Positions 17,236-26,136 of a stretch of DNA of 64,000 nucleotides are shown here, one piece after another (the first letter of the stretch is position 1; each line of letters opens with the position of its first letter). The notes below the pieces were generated by a model, which had not been told where the DNA came from, made no database searches, and saw only the letters and a program-made list of their open reading frames with translations. The position numbers and the translations under genes are program-made. Source of the DNA: Desulfomonile tiedjei (GTDB lineage Bacteria > Desulfobacterota > Desulfomonilia > Desulfomonilales > Desulfomonilaceae); NCBI GenBank assembly GCA_016218715.1, contig JACRDG010000122.1, forward strand, positions 1 through 64,000. The letters run 5' to 3'.

Positions 17236-18165
17236 TCATGCGCCTGGATGCACCCGCTCCCTCTCCAGCACGATCGAGGCGTCCTCGTATCCCCGCTCCA
17301 TCCACTCCATTACAGCCGACCGGGTGAAGCGAAACGTGGCCGCCGGAAATCTCCCCAGGGGTCTTTTCGGCTTGATCAGCACGATGCGTTTGCCGGGATG
17401 CGCACCGGGCGAGATCCGGGTATCGGCCTTGGTACTCACGACCACCAGATGCGTCGTACTGCTTTCGCGGAGCGGAGCGAGAGGGAGCCACTGCCCGAGG
17501 CCGCCATCGACATACCGATCGCCCTGCATCTCGATGGACGAGAACAGGAAGGGGAGGGCCATAGAAGCGGCCAATGTCTTCCATGCATCCTCTTCCGAAA
17601 GATTTTGCAGTTTGAAGCAGTGCGCACTTCCCAGCGGCGCGGAGGCCTTCGGGGGGCTGCTTGCCGTCACAAAAAGCGGTACAGGCTGCTTGAGTACTGC
17701 CCGCAGATCGAGGTATCGCATTAAGAGGGGCTTGAAACTCCCGATATCGATCAAGCCATCCCGGCGCAAAGACCCCAAGGACCCCCAACGTGAAGTGGAC
17801 CACAGCGCCGAAACCGCGTATTTGAGGAGTTTCACTCCCTTGATATTCGGGACCGGCATCAGGAATAACGCCAAGTCCCACGCAGCGGCAGCTGCAAAGG
17901 CTTTCAGCCGGTCCATGTCGGGGCTGATGATCCTCGTCCGCGTGAGTTCCAGCCACAGGTCGGAGGCCCTTGACCAGTCTCCCTGGCACACGAGCGCACC
18001 GTTGAGCGCACCAATGGAACTCCCCGAAATCGCGCCGATACGGAGGCCCCGTTCCTGCAAGGCCCGCCAGCATCCTATTTGATAGGCTCCCCGCGCACCT
18101 CCGGCCGAAAGCACAAGTCCTATGCTTGATGAACGAGAAGCGATGCTATCCTTATCGTGCTTCAT
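17236..18165 (-). CDS. patatin-like phospholipase/acylhydrolase
   Basis: A 309-residue patatin-fold serine hydrolase acting on phospholipid or other acyl esters. It shows the oxyanion loop SAGGARGAY (residues 20-28), the nucleophile elbow GSSIG (Ser50) and the DGG dyad Asp (VDGGLGQW, near 198). There is no signal peptide. ATG 18165 is chosen because the family N-terminus (IGLVLSAGGARG) follows closely; the frame continues to 18273 through an unconvincing Ser/His-rich extension. It precedes the kinase gene by 160 bp. Confidence 0.9.
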   Translation of the reverse strand: MKHDKDSIASRSSSIGLVLSAGGARGAYQIGCWRALQERGLRIGAISGSSIGALNGALVCQGDWSRASDLWLELTRTRIISPDMDRLKAFAAAAAWDLALFLMPVPNIKGVKLLKYAVSALWSTSRWGSLGSLRRDGLIDIGSFKPLLMRYLDLRAVLKQPVPLFVTASSPPKASAPLGSAHCFKLQNLSEEDAWKTLAASMALPFLFSSIEMQGDRYVDGGLGQWLPLAPLRESSTTHLVVVSTKADTRISPGAHPGKRIVLIKPKRPLGRFPAATFRFTRSAVMEWMERGYEDASIVLERERVHPGA

Positions 18166-18309
18166 GCTCCACTCGTGATAATAAGGATAGTGCTCGTGCC
18201 CTCTCGCTGAGCCACGTGGCGCGAAAGACGGGTGGTCGGACGAGCCGGAGCAGGAGGCGGTCCGTCTTGACAACCGGGGAACGACTCTCTACAATGCGGT
18301 TCCATCCGG

Positions 18310-18384
18310 GGCGGCTTAGCCAAGTGGTAAGGCGACGGTCTGCAAAACCGTTATACGGCGGTTCAAATCCGCCAGCCGCCTCCA
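18310..18384 (+). tRNA. tRNA-Cys (anticodon GCA)
   Basis: The acceptor stem GGCGGCT (18310-18316) pairs with AGCCGCC (18374-18380), followed by T and an encoded CCA. The anticodon loop CTGCAAA carries GCA at 18342-18344 between ACGGT and ACCGT arms, and the T-loop GGTTCAAATCC is standard. A strong terminator follows. Confidence 0.95.
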
Positions 18385-18408
18385 GACAAAGATCGCGGAA
18401 GTTTCCAG

Positions 18409-18449
18409 GAAGGCCTTGCGGGACAGAAAACCCGTAAGGCCTTCTTTTT
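18409..18449 (+). terminator. rho-independent terminator after tRNA-Cys
   Basis: A 14-bp stem with a single G-U pair joins 18409-18422 (GAAGGCCTTGCGGG) to 18431-18444 (CCCGTAAGGCCTTC) across an 8-nt loop, and is followed at once by TTTTT (18445-18449). Confidence 0.9.
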
Positions 18450-18747
18450 GTCCCTTCCTCCCAGCCACCCGTTCGGCAAGGCTCGCCGCTATCGTCGCGC
18501 GGCTGCCCGCTCCTTCTCGCGAGGGGATGAATTCGGTCCTCGCTGGTTTTCGTGAGTACGGGGTCACGGTCTCGTCGGTGGAGATTTCTTCCTTGCAGTG
18601 AGGCAATGCATGCTTCCGGGCGTCCGCTCGCGCGGTGCGACGTTTTCAGCGTCACCATAGTGTAAGGAGCCGAATACGAAGGGGCTGGCCAGGTTTCTCA
18701 CGACCAGCATGTTCCAACGGGAATGCGCCGGGTTCCACGATAGCTTT

Positions 18748-19128
18748 CTAGTCCTGCCCAAAATCGTCCGCAGGACCTGGCGGCTCCCATCCCGGCAGGT
18801 CATCCAGAATGTCGGAGAGCGTATCGTCGGCGATTTCTATGGAATCATGGAGTACCAGGCCGTAATCGACGGCCTTGGGTGTCTTGAACAGAGGCCAGAG
18901 TCCATACTTCTTCCAGAGCGCGAACTCGCGTTTCTTGTTCGGATAGTACGCCGCGTAGTAGGGGTCCTCTCTGGGCGGGCAGGCTTGTTTCAAGGCCTTC
19001 CTGAGGGCCATCTCCTCGTCCAGACCGCTCTGCTGGTACTCGGTAAACAACGCCCAGGCCTTGAGTCTCGTTTGGGAAGAAACTCTCCAGATCTCTTCGG
19101 GACTCCTGGCTTTCCGCTTCTCTTGCAT
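18748..19128 (-). CDS. hypothetical protein
   Basis: A 126-residue, charged, probably helical soluble protein rich in aromatic residues (DPYYAAYYPNKKREFALWKKYGLW). AAGGA precedes ATG 19128 by about 9 nt. There is no membrane segment or known motif. The region 18450-18747 between the tRNA terminator and this gene shows no convincing gene. Confidence 0.6.
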   Translation of the reverse strand: MQEKRKARSPEEIWRVSSQTRLKAWALFTEYQQSGLDEEMALRKALKQACPPREDPYYAAYYPNKKREFALWKKYGLWPLFKTPKAVDYGLVLHDSIEIADDTLSDILDDLPGWEPPGPADDFGQD

Positions 19129-19476
19129 CGGCTGTGTCCTTTTTCTATAGGGTGCGATCCGTCGCAGTCATCGGAGGGAACGGATTCCAGCACCCTCAGG
19201 GGCGCACGCTCACGCCCGGAAGCCTCACGGTTCGGCGGACGATCCGCACGAAACGGACGCGCCTCACTTCCCGAGCGTCCACGATAGAGTGTATGATTCG
19301 CTCCTTGTGTGTCAAGAAGAAGCTTCACCGTGTTGTATTTATTCACTTATCAAGGCGAAGGATCCTCAACAGGTTTCTCGCACATCACCTGTCAGAAAGC
19401 GCATCCGTATGCGGAATCGCTCGGGAGGTACGCTCGTGCGATCGAGGCTTCTGTATCGTCTCGAGGCGAACTCGTA
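19129..19476. other. intergenic region, no gene seen
   Basis: About 348 bp between the hypothetical gene and ybeY, both on the minus strand. Open frames here give Arg/Ser-rich translations without ribosome binding sites. No repeat or terminator stands out. Confidence 0.4.
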
Positions 19477-19923
19477 TCAGTCCGGTGGGGGGTAGAAATC
19501 TGCGAAGATCGCATCCACACGTTGCTGCATGGTTGCAGCTTCCATCGGCTCGTCGTGGACATGCCCGAGAAGGTGTAGGATGCCGTGGATGAGTAGGTAC
19601 AGGAGCATTTCTTCTTCGGTGTAACCCAGTTCTGCAGCGTCATCGGCAGCCCGATCAGTACAGATGACCACATCCCCCAAGAGATTGGGGTGCTGCTGCA
19701 GGTCTGCTCCCTCCAATTGCGAGAAAGAGAGCACGTTGGTAGGCCCTTCCTTCCCGCGATACACGCGGTTCAGTTCCGCCATTTCCGTGGCGTCGACCAA
19801 CATCACCGAGAGAGCCGTGGTCGTGTCACAGCCCAAGTCTTCTAATATTCTTTCCGCCTTCTTCCGGAGTTCGACTTGATCGATGTCGATCCTTTTCTGT
19901 CGGGAGTCGATGCAGATCTCCAT
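19477..19923 (-). CDS. ybeY: endoribonuclease YbeY, rRNA maturation factor
   Basis: A 148-residue zinc-dependent endoribonuclease that processes rRNA 3' ends and takes part in 70S quality control. The metal signature HGILHLLGHVHDE is intact, preceded by LNRVYRGKEGPTNVLSF and GDVVIC motifs. ATG 19923 with AGGA 8 nt upstream is preferred to an ATG 21 bp earlier. It is the last gene of the phoH-pgpH-ybeY cluster and overlaps the 3' end of pgpH by about 98 bp. Confidence 0.95.
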   Translation of the reverse strand: MEICIDSRQKRIDIDQVELRKKAERILEDLGCDTTTALSVMLVDATEMAELNRVYRGKEGPTNVLSFSQLEGADLQQHPNLLGDVVICTDRAADDAAELGYTEEEMLLYLLIHGILHLLGHVHDEPMEAATMQQRVDAIFADFYPPPD

Positions 19924-22330
19924 TCTGTTTTTCCTGCGCCCCATTGTCGGATGGATAGTCGATGCGAGCGTGCATTATCCCTTGCAAGGCTCTCACAAAA
20001 GACCGCGTGATGGCATGAAGGTCCTTGAGGGTAAGGGTCGACTGGTCGAGTTCCCCTTCGCTGAACAGGCTCATAATGAGTTCCTGCACTCGCTTTTGTA
20101 TCCTGGCGGGAGTCGGGTCGGTGAGGGTGCGGCAGGCTGCCTCGACGACATCGGCCAGCATGACGAGCGCGGCTTCTTTGCTCTGCGGCCGCGGTCCGGG
20201 ATAGTGGTACTTATCGTCCGACACGACCTGATGATTCTTGTTAGCCCGTTCAAGGGCCTTGTTGTAGAAGAACTTTATGAGGCTCGTTCCGTGGTGCTGC
20301 TGAATGATATCGACGATCGGTGCACCCAGCCTATGCTCCCGAGCCTTCTCGACGCCATGTTTCACGTGGGCCACGAGAATCAAAGCGCTCATGCTCGGTT
20401 CCAGCTTATCGTGGGGATTGGGTCCTCGACCCTGATTCTCGATGAAGTAGCCAGGTTTGGTCTTGCTCGCTACCTTGCCGATATCGTGATAGTACGCCCC
20501 GACTCTCGCCAGGAGCGGATTGGCACCGATGGATTCTGCAGCAGCCTCAACCAGGTTCCCCACCATGATCGAGTGATGGTAGGTCCCCGGCGCTTCGAGG
20601 GCCAATGCCTTGAGAAGCGGATGGTTGAAATTGGCAAGCTCGAGGAGCCTTACGTTCGTGGTGTAGCCCAGCGGCTCCAACAAGGGGGCAAACCCCGACA
20701 CGAGCACTCCGCAAACGATGCCGCCAAGAAAACCGAGCCCCGTCTCGTAGAAATCCTGAATGTGGGTGAGGTTTCCCAGGGCCATCTTGATGGACAGGAT
20801 GACCAGCATGTTGGCAAGACCCACCACCAGTCCTGCGCGGAGCACGGAAGTGCGGTCAAGGGTCCGGGTCATGCCGTGGAGCCCCACGATCCCCGCAACA
20901 AAGTAGAAGGCAAACACGTACAGGTCACCTTCGACGGTCAAGGACGCAGCCATGGCAGCCAGGACCGCAAAGATGAATGCAATCCTCGCATCGACCATGA
21001 GCGCGACCAACATGGCGCCGGTCGCAACGGGCGCGGCAAAGAGAATCGAGCGCGGACCCATCCCCTGTCCTGCGGTGGGAATGACGGTACCCAGCCATGA
21101 GACGACGCGAACAAGCACGATGGTGCCGATGAGGAGGATACAGAAAAGAAGAATATCTCTCGTGGAGCTTCTCGCGCGGTTCAAGTGCTGTTCCGCAAAA
21201 TAGAAGCAAAACCGCATCAACAGCACCAGCATCAACGAGAAACCGCCAAAAATCATGTACTGGCTGTACGCGGGGTTGGCACTGTTGAGTCCGGCGAGCT
21301 TCTTGAGGTGCCCCTCGTTGACGGGTTCCCCCTTCTTGATGATCGACTCTCCCTTGGAAACCTGGAAATAGACGGGCTTGACCGCAGCGAGAGCCGTCTC
21401 TCGCAGAGCCGCGCTCTTGTCACGATTATACGCGATGTTTACGTCCACCAGGGCGGTCGCGAGCCTGCGGATTTCCTGTGCCAGCGCCGGGTCCGCCGCA
21501 AGGTCACTCTGTTTGAGGGTCTCTCCCGTGTTGATAAAGTTTTCGGCCTCCTTGAGGTCGAAGATCGTGGACAGGTCTTTGAGTGGCTCCAATTTGTCTT
21601 TGGACCTCACTCGCAACAGAATGCCTCGCTTGCCGTCCCTTATCACCAGTTCTCGGCTGAGAACGACCCCCTTCAAGAGAACCGGCACGACGAGGGAGCG
21701 CAGATCGGTCTCGACACGGGAGTTGAACCCCACAGCCTTGAGCGCAAAGAACGCGGGCGGATGAACGGTCACGCCGAGAAGATTCTCAAAGCCCGTACGC
21801 AGCGTCTGGTCGTCGATGGGTCGAAAACCGGGGGATTCGGCCGGTGCTGCCGAAACCTGCGGTTCGGGCGGCGATTCCGGCGTCTTGTACGGCTCCAACG
21901 GTCCCTTGGTTGCCGCGGCTGCGAGGTATTCCCGCAAGGAGCGGAAGGCGTTCCTTATCCTGTCCTGCACGTCGTGGACCATTTCGTCGTCGAAGTCGTA
22001 CACGGGGAGCGTAGATCGGAGCACCTCGTCTCTGCTCTTCCCGGTCGCCGATTCGTCGACGACACGGAACGTTATGGGAGAGACGATCGTCTCTCTGGCA
22101 GGCTCGCCCAGCACCAGGTTGTAAACCCTGAAGGAATGGGGAGCCATCAAGAACGCAGCGACCAGGGAGGTCCCTACGATCAGAGACCATCGCAATTTCG
22201 GGTCATCGACCGTATAACGTCCGCCGGGAAAGACCCGATCGACCGCTCTGCGTACTACCGAACTGTGCTGCTTTGACTTGTCAGGCATTCTGCCGCCATC
22301 AGGCATCTTGTTCTTTTCTTGTTGAGGCAT
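19826..22330 (-). CDS. pgpH: 7TM-HD family phosphohydrolase (PgpH-type c-di-AMP phosphodiesterase)
   Basis: An 834-residue inner-membrane protein: a short cytoplasmic N-terminus, one helix (LRWSLIVGTSLVAAFLMAP, about 45-65), a large extracytoplasmic region, seven transmembrane helices (about 350-560) and a cytoplasmic HD domain. The HD ligands appear as GTYHHSIMVGNLVEAA and AYYHDIGK. The family degrades c-di-AMP in Firmicutes; that role here is by homology. The last 45 or so residues run in another frame over ybeY and do not resemble the family C-terminus. phoH ends 6 bp upstream of its ATG. Confidence 0.92.
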   Translation of the reverse strand: MPQQEKNKMPDGGRMPDKSKQHSSVVRRAVDRVFPGGRYTVDDPKLRWSLIVGTSLVAAFLMAPHSFRVYNLVLGEPARETIVSPITFRVVDESATGKSRDEVLRSTLPVYDFDDEMVHDVQDRIRNAFRSLREYLAAAATKGPLEPYKTPESPPEPQVSAAPAESPGFRPIDDQTLRTGFENLLGVTVHPPAFFALKAVGFNSRVETDLRSLVVPVLLKGVVLSRELVIRDGKRGILLRVRSKDKLEPLKDLSTIFDLKEAENFINTGETLKQSDLAADPALAQEIRRLATALVDVNIAYNRDKSAALRETALAAVKPVYFQVSKGESIIKKGEPVNEGHLKKLAGLNSANPAYSQYMIFGGFSLMLVLLMRFCFYFAEQHLNRARSSTRDILLFCILLIGTIVLVRVVSWLGTVIPTAGQGMGPRSILFAAPVATGAMLVALMVDARIAFIFAVLAAMAASLTVEGDLYVFAFYFVAGIVGLHGMTRTLDRTSVLRAGLVVGLANMLVILSIKMALGNLTHIQDFYETGLGFLGGIVCGVLVSGFAPLLEPLGYTTNVRLLELANFNHPLLKALALEAPGTYHHSIMVGNLVEAAAESIGANPLLARVGAYYHDIGKVASKTKPGYFIENQGRGPNPHDKLEPSMSALILVAHVKHGVEKAREHRLGAPIVDIIQQHHGTSLIKFFYNKALERANKNHQVVSDDKYHYPGPRPQSKEAALVMLADVVEAACRTLTDPTPARIQKRVQELIMSLFSEGELDQSTLTLKDLHAITRSFVRALQGIMHARIDYPSDNGAQEKQNGDLHRLPTEKDRHRSSRTPEEGGKNIRRLGL

Positions 22331-22336
22331 GTCGTC

Positions 22337-23341
22337 TTATCTCGAGGAACGATCGCGGTGAGGCGTGGTTTTGGCTTCGTAGGCCTTGATTATTTCTTGT
22401 ACGAGCGGATGCCGGACCACGTCCTGTTCCGTAAACATGAGGATGGCGATTCCCTCGATTTCGGACAGAATGTCGCGTGCCTCCACCAGGCCGGATCGGG
22501 TCCCTTCCGGGAGGTCTATCTGGGTGATATCACCCGTAATAACAGCTTTGGACGAGTAACCGAGACGCGTGAGAAACATTTTCATTTGCTCTGACGTAGT
22601 ATTCTGCGCCTCATCCAGTACGACGAAAGAGTCGTTGAGGGTCCTTCCACGCATGAATGCCAGGGGCGCCACTTCAATGTCGCCTCGCTCGATCATGCGC
22701 GTGGCCTTCTCAAATTCGATCATATCATGAAGCGCGTCGTACAAGGGCCTTAAATATGGGTTGACCTTTTCGTACATGTCCCCCGGGAGGAACCCCAACC
22801 TCTCGCCAGCCTCCACGGCAGGCCGCGCGAGTATAATCCTGCGCACTTCTTTCTTGGCCAGGGCGGCCATAGCCATGGCCATGGCAAGAAATGTCTTCCC
22901 GGTCCCGGCAGGGCCGATTCCGAACACGATGTCGTGGGTCTGGATCGCGTGAATGTAGTCTTTCTGCGTGGGGCTCTTCGGAGTAATGGGTCTCTTGCCG
23001 GGTGACGTGAAAATCGTCTCGCGCAAGAACTCCTTGAGTTTGGCCTCCCTGTTTCTGAGCAGCAATCGCACGCCCTGGTCCAGGTCTGCAGGGTGAATCG
23101 GATAACCGTCTCGCACGAGCGGATAGAGTTGCTTGAGCAATTGCTCTGCAACGTCGCTGTTGGGCGACTCGCCGAAGATGGCAATGGTGTTGCCCTTGAC
23201 GGAAATAGTGACCTGGAGAGCTTTTTCGAGGTGCTTGATATTCTTGCTGAATTCTCCGACTAATGCCTGAAAAGCTCCTATATTATCGAAACTGACGCGG
23301 AGAGGCGGTCTCTCTTCCGGCGATACCTGGTTCGTGTTCAA
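22337..23341 (-). CDS. phoH: PhoH family ATPase
   Basis: A 334-residue P-loop NTPase with an N-terminal KH-like segment and the core [13 protein letters not shown] (Walker A), [16 protein letters not shown], and [10 protein letters not shown] (Walker B) followed by [10 protein letters not shown]. It is thought to act on RNA with YbeY. The start is TTG 23341, decided by GGAGG 5 nt upstream. It heads the phoH-pgpH-ybeY cluster. Confidence 0.93.
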   Translation of the reverse strand: MNTNQVSPEERPPLRVSFDNIGAFQALVGEFSKNIKHLEKALQVTISVKGNTIAIFGESPNSDVAEQLLKQLYPLVRDGYPIHPADLDQGVRLLLRNREAKLKEFLRETIFTSPGKRPITPKSPTQKDYIHAIQTHDIVFGIGPAGTGKTFLAMAMAMAALAKKEVRRIILARPAVEAGERLGFLPGDMYEKVNPYLRPLYDALHDMIEFEKATRMIERGDIEVAPLAFMRGRTLNDSFVVLDEAQNTTSEQMKMFLTRLGYSSKAVITGDITQIDLPEGTRSGLVEARDILSEIEGIAILMFTEQDVVRHPLVQEIIKAYEAKTTPHRDRSSR

Positions 23342-23784
23342 AAAGCCTCCGGCCCGGCAATCCTACCTACAATCTTTCCCGCGTATCGTATACACCATAG
23401 AGATGCGCCCGGCAACTCTTTCCCTTACCACTCTCGGCCCTGATCGCGACGACTGGGCTATCATAAAATAAGTGTTCCTCGAGGCACTTGCAAGACGTGA
23501 TACGATCGTTACGCTCCAGGCCGAGGCCTCATTATGGGTCGCCATCCGCGGGGCCAGCGACGAGCGCACGCAAACATCCTGTCCCGTCTTGAACCGCGAG
23601 ACAGTCGGGTATAGAGTATCCCGTGAATCGAGGTGTCGCATCGTCGGCACGAGCCCGATGCACCGGTCGGGAATTACGCGGTGCATCGCAGTCCCGGGCC
23701 GACATCCCGCGCACGTGGAAGCGCGAGAGCCCTCTCCCTTCCACTTAATTCCGCGGCAGTGAAGCGACACCACTCAGGAGAGGA
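23342..23784. other. intergenic region with nested inverted repeats
   Basis: A 443-bp gap between divergent phoH and mazG without a convincing gene. At 23657-23665 and 23679-23687 a perfect 9-bp stem (GATGCACCG/CGGTGCATC) encloses a 13-nt loop. Outside it GTCGGC (23644-23649) pairs with GCCGAC (23698-23703). Together they could form a roughly 60-nt structured RNA or DNA element upstream of mazG. Confidence 0.45.
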
Positions 23785-24609
23785 ATGGCTGGCATGGATC
23801 CTGTTGACACGTCGGTGAAGGATCGAGAGGCTTTCGGCCGATTGATTGAACTCATCGGAACCCTCCGATCGGAAAACGGCTGCCCCTGGGACCGGAAACA
23901 GACGCCCCAGAGCATGCATCACTATATCTTGGAAGAATACCATGAGATGGTCGATGCACTTAATCGAGGCGTTCCTGCGGAAATTGCCGATGAAATGGGG
24001 GACCTGATCTTTCTGGTGATCTTTGTCGCGTACGTGCTCCAGCAGCAGGGTGTGGCATCCTTGACCGAAGTCCTCGAAGGGGTCGCCGAGAAAATGGAGC
24101 GTCGGCACCCGCACGTGTTCGGCGACGTCAAGGTCAGCTCTGCGGACGAGGTGGTGGACAACTGGACCAAAATAAAGGCCTCGGAAGAAAACATTCGCCG
24201 CCGCGAATCGATCCTAGACGGCGTTCCGCGATCGCTGCCGGCGCTCAGTCGCGCGCAAAAGCTGGCCCGCAGGGCCGCAAAGGTCGGTTTCGACTGGACG
24301 CGGCCCGAAGAAGTCTTCCACAAGGTGGATGAGGAACTGGCGGAATTCAAAGAGGCCGTGTCCCAAGGCTCCCGCGGCGAAATCCGCGAGGAACTCGGCG
24401 ATCTCCTCTTTGTCATCGTCAACGCTGCCCGTCACCTGGAAGTCAACGCGGAAACCGCGCTCGACGAAACGTCGGACAAATTCGAACGGCGCTTCCGCCA
24501 CATAGAAAAAGGGCTGTCCGATCGAGGCACGACTGTCGAGCAGGCTTCCTTGGCAGAGATGGACGAGCTTTGGGACGAGGCCAAGCGCGAAGAGAAACGG
24601 CGGTGGTGA
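23785..24609 (+). CDS. mazG: nucleoside triphosphate pyrophosphohydrolase MazG
   Basis: A 274-residue enzyme with two MazG repeats. The first has CPWDRKQTPQSM, EEYHEMVDAL and DEMGDLIF; the second has DEELAEFKEAV and EELGDLLFV. Acidic EExxE-type metal sites are present in both. It hydrolyses all NTPs to NMPs and PPi and can lower (p)ppGpp in E. coli. AGGAGAGGA immediately precedes ATG 23785. Confidence 0.95.
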   Translation: MAGMDPVDTSVKDREAFGRLIELIGTLRSENGCPWDRKQTPQSMHHYILEEYHEMVDALNRGVPAEIADEMGDLIFLVIFVAYVLQQQGVASLTEVLEGVAEKMERRHPHVFGDVKVSSADEVVDNWTKIKASEENIRRRESILDGVPRSLPALSRAQKLARRAAKVGFDWTRPEEVFHKVDEELAEFKEAVSQGSRGEIREELGDLLFVIVNAARHLEVNAETALDETSDKFERRFRHIEKGLSDRGTTVEQASLAEMDELWDEAKREEKRRW

Positions 24610-24772
24610 ATTCCTTGTTCGCGGATTAAGTAGTGAAGAGGCCTTCCATGGGGATTTCCTCCCCATTGAGATGCATCCCCCTGGAAGCCTCAAGCCCCGT
24701 CCACGAGCAGGATCGGCACGGACCGGTGCGCACCATGCGGCATCAAGTGCTGGCCGTCACTGACAATGGCGC

Positions 24773-25210
24773 TCAGGCCACCGTGGCCACTCCAGGAATA
24801 TTGAGGATATGCATGCCGGCCTGTTTCTGGACAATAACCTCCAGGCTGTCGTCGCGAATTCCCAGGGCTAGCACCCCCTTGCCGGTCGGCCCCTCCAGTC
24901 CGGTGATGTCCCGGAGGATCTCCAGGCCCCTGGCGATGATGTGCGACGGCGCTTTCGGGAGCGTGTAGGTACTTTCCCCGTACACCGTCACGCCTATATC
25001 TTTGTCCACCGACAGACGTACCGCTCGCTCCTCGATGGCGTCGAGTAGCACCAAAGCTAAATACTTCAAGGGGGTCTCGTCCCAGTCGGTGCCGGGCTCA
25101 TCCCCCCATCCTTCACGTTCCCAGGCTGCCAAAACGTCCTTAGGATTGACCTCTAATTGGCAATCAATCTGTTGTTGCAGCCGTAAATGATCTCCATCCA
25201 GACTTGCCAT
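24773..25210 (-). CDS. hypothetical protein downstream of fmdB
   Basis: A 145-residue soluble protein with an acidic helical N-terminal half (KDVLAAWEREGWGDE, LKYLALVLLDAIEER) and a mixed C-terminal half. ATG 25210 is supported by GGAAGGGGG upstream. The frame continues to 25519 only as a shadow of fmdB. It follows fmdB by 37 bp and is probably in its operon. Family not recognised. Confidence 0.65.
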   Translation of the reverse strand: MASLDGDHLRLQQQIDCQLEVNPKDVLAAWEREGWGDEPGTDWDETPLKYLALVLLDAIEERAVRLSVDKDIGVTVYGESTYTLPKAPSHIIARGLEILRDITGLEGPTGKGVLALGIRDDSLEVIVQKQAGMHILNIPGVATVA

Positions 25211-25247
25211 CGCGAGACCCCCTTCCGCCCTGCTGCCCCTCTCTGTG

Positions 25248-25466
25248 TCAGTGGCAACCGGCGCAAGACGTTGCTGAACAGGTGCTGCACCCTGACTTGC
25301 CGGTACCCGAGGTCTTGAAGTCGCCCGCGGCACTCTTGAAACTGCACGCGGACATGAGTTTCTGAACCTGGCACCCGCAGGTCGGGCATACAACTTCATC
25401 CTGGCCGAACACCAGTTTCTCGAAGTCGAGTTGGCACTTGTCGCAACGGTATTCATAGATTGGCAT
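25248..25466 (-). CDS. FmdB-type zinc ribbon protein
   Basis: A 72-residue protein starting MPIYEYRCDKCQLDFE, the standard start of the FmdB/Zn-ribbon regulatory family, with a second CPTC pair closing the ribbon. The C-terminus is Cys-rich (GCSTCSATSCAGCH). The role in most genomes is unproven. A good GGAGAC-type site precedes ATG 25466; an earlier in-frame start at 25532 is not family-like. Confidence 0.9.
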   Translation of the reverse strand: MPIYEYRCDKCQLDFEKLVFGQDEVVCPTCGCQVQKLMSACSFKSAAGDFKTSGTGKSGCSTCSATSCAGCH

Positions 25467-25565
25467 ATGCACCGTCTCCTTCCGGCGGTTTCTTCTGATA
25501 GGTAAGATGCCTCGGGCATCCAAAGGATGCACGGTTAGTCCAGGTATTCACCTTGCGGCTGCTTT

Positions 25566-25895
25566 TTACTTGGTGGGGTAGTCGCGATAGATAAAAGTGT
25601 CGCCCGCGGGAAACGTGATGGTGCTTCCTCTGTCGGTCTCCACGATCCGGGCGGGTTGCAGGAGATGCTTGGCTAGCTTGCGACTCTCCTTGTAGGCGTT
25701 GTCGAAATCGAGGTGCTTCCAGTCGGTATGGCCGTCCGGGTAGTGCAGCAACAGCGCACCGTTTGGACAGACCTGAGTCACCACAGCGCACCCTGGTTTG
25801 GCCAATTGCCCTCCACAACCCGTGAGAGCAAGAACGCAGACTACTCCCAGCAGAATAGCGACCAGAATAGCCTTGTTTGGCGAGAAAGGCAACAT
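25566..25895 (-). CDS. putative lipoprotein
   Basis: A 109-residue protein with a hydrophobic signal (AILVAILLGVVCVLA) and lipobox LTGC (Cys27). The mature part has two more Cys residues (GCAVVTQVC) and a DGHTDWKHLDF segment. The family is unknown. It is divergent from lexA, with 241 bp between the two starts. Confidence 0.7.
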   Translation of the reverse strand: MLPFSPNKAILVAILLGVVCVLALTGCGGQLAKPGCAVVTQVCPNGALLLHYPDGHTDWKHLDFDNAYKESRKLAKHLLQPARIVETDRGSTITFPAGDTFIYRDYPTK

Positions 25896-26026
25896 CTTGA
25901 CATTCTTACCATGGATGCAAGGAGCAAGTCAATATTTTTGCCTTATAACCAATATATTGGAACAATTTGCTCAGGTGTAATATTAACGATACGGCGCCGC
26001 TCCGGGTACGGCTGAATGGGGCACCT

Positions 26027-26070
26027 TTCGTAGAAAATTCGATTGACTTTCGTAAAAGATTCGCCATAAT
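26027..26070 (+). promoter_or_regulatory. lexA promoter overlapped by four phased TTCG motifs
   Basis: TTGACT (26043-26048) and CATAAT (26065-26070), 16 bp apart, make a good promoter 66 bp before ATG 26137. TTCG occurs at 26027, 26038, 26049 and 26060, that is every 11 bp (TTCG-N7 four times), covering the -35 and the spacer. This is the natural place for the LexA operator, but the motif is not one I know as a LexA box. Confidence 0.6.
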
Positions 26071-26136
26071 ATGAGCGATACCGGCTTTGGGAAGCTCCAA
26101 AGTCACGGTTCGCTCAATCTCCTGGAGGACCCGCCG

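Noticed and set aside
19883-22276. Two long plus-strand open frames (405 and 363 codons)
   Set aside because: Both are antisense to pgpH; the low-complexity translations show no domain.
23401-23760. 6S RNA candidate in the phoH-mazG gap
   Set aside because: Some stems are present, but the long hairpin with a central open bubble typical of 6S RNA could not be drawn.
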